15,842 nucleotides of DNA from Bacillota bacterium (GTDB lineage: Bacteria > Eremiobacterota > SpSt-956 > JAKJGF01): assembly GCA_029555925.1 (NCBI GenBank), contig JAKPQU010000153.1:1-15842 (forward strand). The letters run 5' to 3'. The translations under genes were made by a program, and so were the position numbers. Of this stretch, positions 14,116 to 15,842 are shown one piece after another. The notes under the pieces were generated by a model, which saw only the letters and a program-made list of their open reading frames with translations, did not search any database and was not told where the DNA came from. Positions within the stretch are counted from its first letter, which is position 1. The number at the start of each line of letters is the position of its first letter.

Positions 14116-15084
14116 TTAATCGTCAAACCTGAGACGTTGCCATTTGAAATGCCCATGGGCGGCATCATAAACAGAAATATCTTCACCCTGATTAGAATCT
14201 TTATCTTCCGTCTTTTTCACATCAGAAGGTCTGTCGTCTTCCGTCTTTTTCGCATCGTGCCCTTTATTATATTCCTTCTTAGGAGTCTCTTTTCCTTGAA
14301 TTTTATCTTCTTGTTCGGCCCTGTGGAAGACCCTGGAAGCTATGATACCCAGAGGCCCTGCTATTACTGCATTCACAACTTTATCCACAGCATATTTTAC
14401 ATCGTCATACTTCAGAGTAAAAGATGCTTTAAGATCTGTTCCAAAAAGACCGAAATTCCCGTCCAGTTCAAGTCTGCCATGAATTGCTTCTCTATCAATT
14501 TTAAGACCTGCTCCTATAGCTCCCCCAAGCTGAGGCCCCTGTTCCAGTTTAACATTTAAATGTAAATCACTGCCCCTGCTGGAAGAGGCAGCCAGTCTGA
14601 CACCTTCATAGGTACCGAGCTCAATCCTATTGGCAAGGTTAAAACCAAATTCACATTCCTTTGAAGAAACATGGAACACTCCCTCTACACCGGCATCGGC
14701 ATTGGCCTGCAATCCTGCCTCAAATTTTCCATTTAAATGAAGGCCTGAACAGTTCGCTTCTTTCCATGTTTCTATACCGGCAGTATTCTCTGTCGCAGCT
14801 CTGAGCGCAGGGTTTATCATAAAAGTATCAGAAGAAACTTCCATGTCTGCTTTTACATCGCCTTCAATTTTTGTTTCTCCTTTCACAGCTATAGCACTGT
14901 TTTCTCTTATCTTAAATCTTTTTGCTATACTGTTATCTTTATGACCTATTATATGGGAATCGGATTTAAAAGAATCTTCTTTATGTGTAATATCTATAGA
15001 TACTCTTCCATATTTTATATCTCTGATTTTACGTTTATTTGTCTCCGAGTTATTTTTCTTAAGTATTTCTCTTCTAATATGCAT
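14116..15084 (-). CDS. Hypothetical Gly/Ala-rich beta protein with charged linker
   Basis: This encodes 322 residues and I recognise no family. There is no signal peptide. The N-terminal 60 residues are basic. Residues 62-226 alternate hydrophobic, Gly and charged residues (for example GVEGVFHVSS, GLKIDREAIHGRLELDGNFG), a pattern of amphipathic beta strands like the filler regions of some large secreted or polymorphic-toxin proteins. A hydrophobic helix follows (about 229-249, VVNAVIAGPLGIIAS), then a highly charged linker (257-302) with DAKKTED and DVKKTED, and a short aromatic tail ending FKWQRLRFDD. The start has only a weak upstream AGGACAGG. It converges on the propeller gene. Export or toxin relationship is speculation. 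Confidence 0.7.
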   Translation of the reverse strand: MHIRREILKKNNSETNKRKIRDIKYGRVSIDITHKEDSFKSDSHIIGHKDNSIAKRFKIRENSAIAVKGETKIEGDVKADMEVSSDTFMINPALRAATENTAGIETWKEANCSGLHLNGKFEAGLQANADAGVEGVFHVSSKECEFGFNLANRIELGTYEGVRLAASSSRGSDLHLNVKLEQGPQLGGAIGAGLKIDREAIHGRLELDGNFGLFGTDLKASFTLKYDDVKYAVDKVVNAVIAGPLGIIASRVFHRAEQEDKIQGKETPKKEYNKGHDAKKTEDDRPSDVKKTEDKDSNQGEDISVYDAAHGHFKWQRLRFDD

Positions 15085-15121
15085 AATACCTGTCCTTTTC
15101 TTAAAACCTGAAGATATAATT

Positions 15122-15154
15122 TAACTACTAACCTGAGCATAAGCAATTAATATT
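15122..15154 (+). repeat. Solo end of the 97-bp element
   Basis: CTAACCTGAGCATAAGCA matches the left end of the 97-bp element (TACTGACCTGAGCATAAGCA) with one mismatch, and the similarity fades into AT-rich sequence. On the minus strand it overlaps a possible promoter of the gene at 15084: TTGCTT, 17 bp, TAAATT. Confidence 0.5.
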
Positions 15155-15193
15155 TTAATATGTTATAAACCCGATTAGATAAGGTTTTCTGGC

Positions 15194-15214
15194 TTTTCAC
15201 TTTTCACTACTCAC
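15194..15214. repeat. Degenerate TTTTCAC heptamer array
   Basis: TTTTCAC, TTTTCAC and TACTCAC are followed by a decayed unit. The arrangement resembles 12234-12261: TTTTCA (15201-15206) lies 16 bp before TATAAT (15223-15228). Confidence 0.65.
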
Positions 15215-15228
15215 TTCAATATTATAAT
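15201..15228 (+). promoter_or_regulatory. Putative promoter built on a heptamer array
   Basis: TTTTCA (15201-15206), a 16-bp spacer and a perfect TATAAT (15223-15228). Transcription would begin close to the 10-bp inverted repeat at 15242. Confidence 0.4.
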
Positions 15229-15241
15229 TATAATAAATAAA

Positions 15242-15311
15242 CTTCGTGGAAACAATCACTTTTTGTTAACTTTTTGTTAACATTCCATAGTTCTTTATTT
15301 ATTCCACGAAG
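15242..15311 (+). ncRNA. Possible small structured RNA or 70-bp inverted-repeat element
   Basis: CTTCGTGGAA (15242-15251) and TTCCACGAAG (15302-15311) are perfect inverted repeats enclosing 50 bp. Inside are two abutting copies of ACTTTTTGTTA (15258-15268 and 15269-15279), each completing a GTTAAC palindrome. A promoter-like sequence lies just upstream. A short RNA closed by a 10-bp stem, a small MITE or a regulator binding region are all possible. No known RNA family is recognised. Confidence 0.35.
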
Positions 15312-15380
15312 ATTCTTGCAGATAGATAGGCATAGAATTTCTGCGGCCAGCCCGTTGTGAAAACAAATAATCCTCTTCTA

Positions 15381-15527
15381 TTATAGTTAGTTTCATAACT
15401 ATCCATAAATAATGACCTCGTAATGTGTGACGCGTAATGCGTGATGCGCAGGGATTAAACCCGTCACGCGTCACGCGTTACGCGTTACGACGACTTAAAT
15501 TCTAATAAGTTATGAAATACACTATAA
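15381..15527 (+). mobile_element. MITE-like element, 147 bp, full copy
   Basis: It has the same length and structure as the copy at 10752: terminal repeat TTATAGT...TTTCATAACT, left heptamer arm (15419-15446), GGGATTAAACCC cap, right heptamer arm (15462-15489), then AGTTATGAAA...ACTATAA. The differences fall mostly inside the heptamers. It is in the same orientation as the other two copies. Confidence 0.8.
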
Positions 15528-15596
15528 TTTTGTTTTTCCAGGCATATCATAATTTCTATGTAAAACAGTATATTATTATCAGGAGTTACACATTAC

Positions 15597-15693
15597 TGAC
15601 CTGAGCATAAGCATGTAATAAAAGTTTTCCTCCCGTCAAGCGTCACACATTACCCGTCACGGGAGCATATATGTATTATTTATGCTCACCTCA
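15597..15693 (+). mobile_element. 97-bp inverted-repeat element (second family)
   Basis: The ends TGACCTGAGCATAAG and TTTATGCTCACCTCA match the copy at 10917. The core is CTCCCGT/ACGGGAG around four heptamers (15634-15661). The inner stem differs in sequence from the other copy (CTGCT/AGCAG there) but remains complementary, which is a covariation-like change. It lies 69 bp after a 147-bp element. Confidence 0.75.
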
Positions 15694-15842
15694 TACTATT
15701 TAGCTTTAGACATAGTAGTCTGCCTGCCTGGTGTTCCGGAGAAAAAAATATCACGGCAGCACAGGTATATTTTATTGAATTATAATGTAAAGTAGCATGA
15801 TATAAGCTGTAACTGTTATAAACGTTCCAGTTTAGATTTTTT
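15694..15842. other. Gap at the window end without a supported gene
   Basis: AT-rich sequence follows the 97-bp element. I see no open frame with a ribosome binding site, no convincing promoter and no repeat. It may be upstream sequence of a gene beyond the window. Confidence 0.4.

Overview
The window comes from an AT-rich bacterial chromosome that I cannot place in a phylum. AGA arginine codons are common, TTG starts are frequent (tldD, the DHH gene and the beta-propeller gene), and Shine-Dalgarno sites are mostly good. Envelope proteins with signal peptides are present. The coding part is mostly housekeeping and regulatory genes. The gaps between genes are unusually rich in small structured repeats.

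Layout. (1) 1-760: a minus-strand lipoprotein gene (211-759) that is open through an in-frame UGA, flanked downstream by a truncated inverted-repeat element. (2) 923-5225, plus strand: a GspE/PilB-like ATPase with an N-terminal excisionase-type helix-turn-helix and degenerate catalytic motifs, then an overlapping tldD-tldE pair. (3) 5234-7958, minus strand: a two-HD-domain HD-GYP protein, a translationally coupled zinc-ribbon protein, and a DHH/DHHA1 phosphoesterase. (4) 7962-8448: a repeat-rich gap ending in a good promoter. (5) 8449-8964: a secreted TlpA/thioredoxin-like protein whose first active-site cysteine is encoded by UGA. (6) 9027-10508, minus strand: glucose-6-phosphate isomerase. 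(7) 10509-11041: a second repeat-rich gap carrying an orphan copy of the promoter and leader found before the TlpA-like gene. (8) 11042-14064, plus strand: an all-helical unknown protein and a PQQ-like beta-propeller protein. (9) 14116-15084, minus strand: an unrecognised Gly-rich, beta-rich protein. (10) 15085-15842: a third repeat-rich gap.

Two results stand out. First, two genes appear to be selenoproteins. Each has a UGA followed by GGA, a hairpin whose GGU apex lies 15-17 nt after the UGA, continued open frame, and a redox motif (UxxC in the TlpA-like protein, CxxU in the lipoprotein). UGA is an ordinary stop for pgi and the HD-GYP gene, so the code is not globally reassigned. The lipoprotein does not match any selenoprotein family I know.

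Second, the gaps carry eleven arrays of exactly four heptamers (28 bp) built around GTGAC/GTCAC or the related TTTTCAC. Some stand alone. Others sit inside two different inverted-repeat backbones, a 147-bp MITE-like element and a 97-bp element. In the 147-bp element one arm consistently carries changes that give G-U pairs in plus-strand RNA, which suggests the element is kept as a strand-specific RNA fold. Some heptamer arrays also sit where a -35 box would be.
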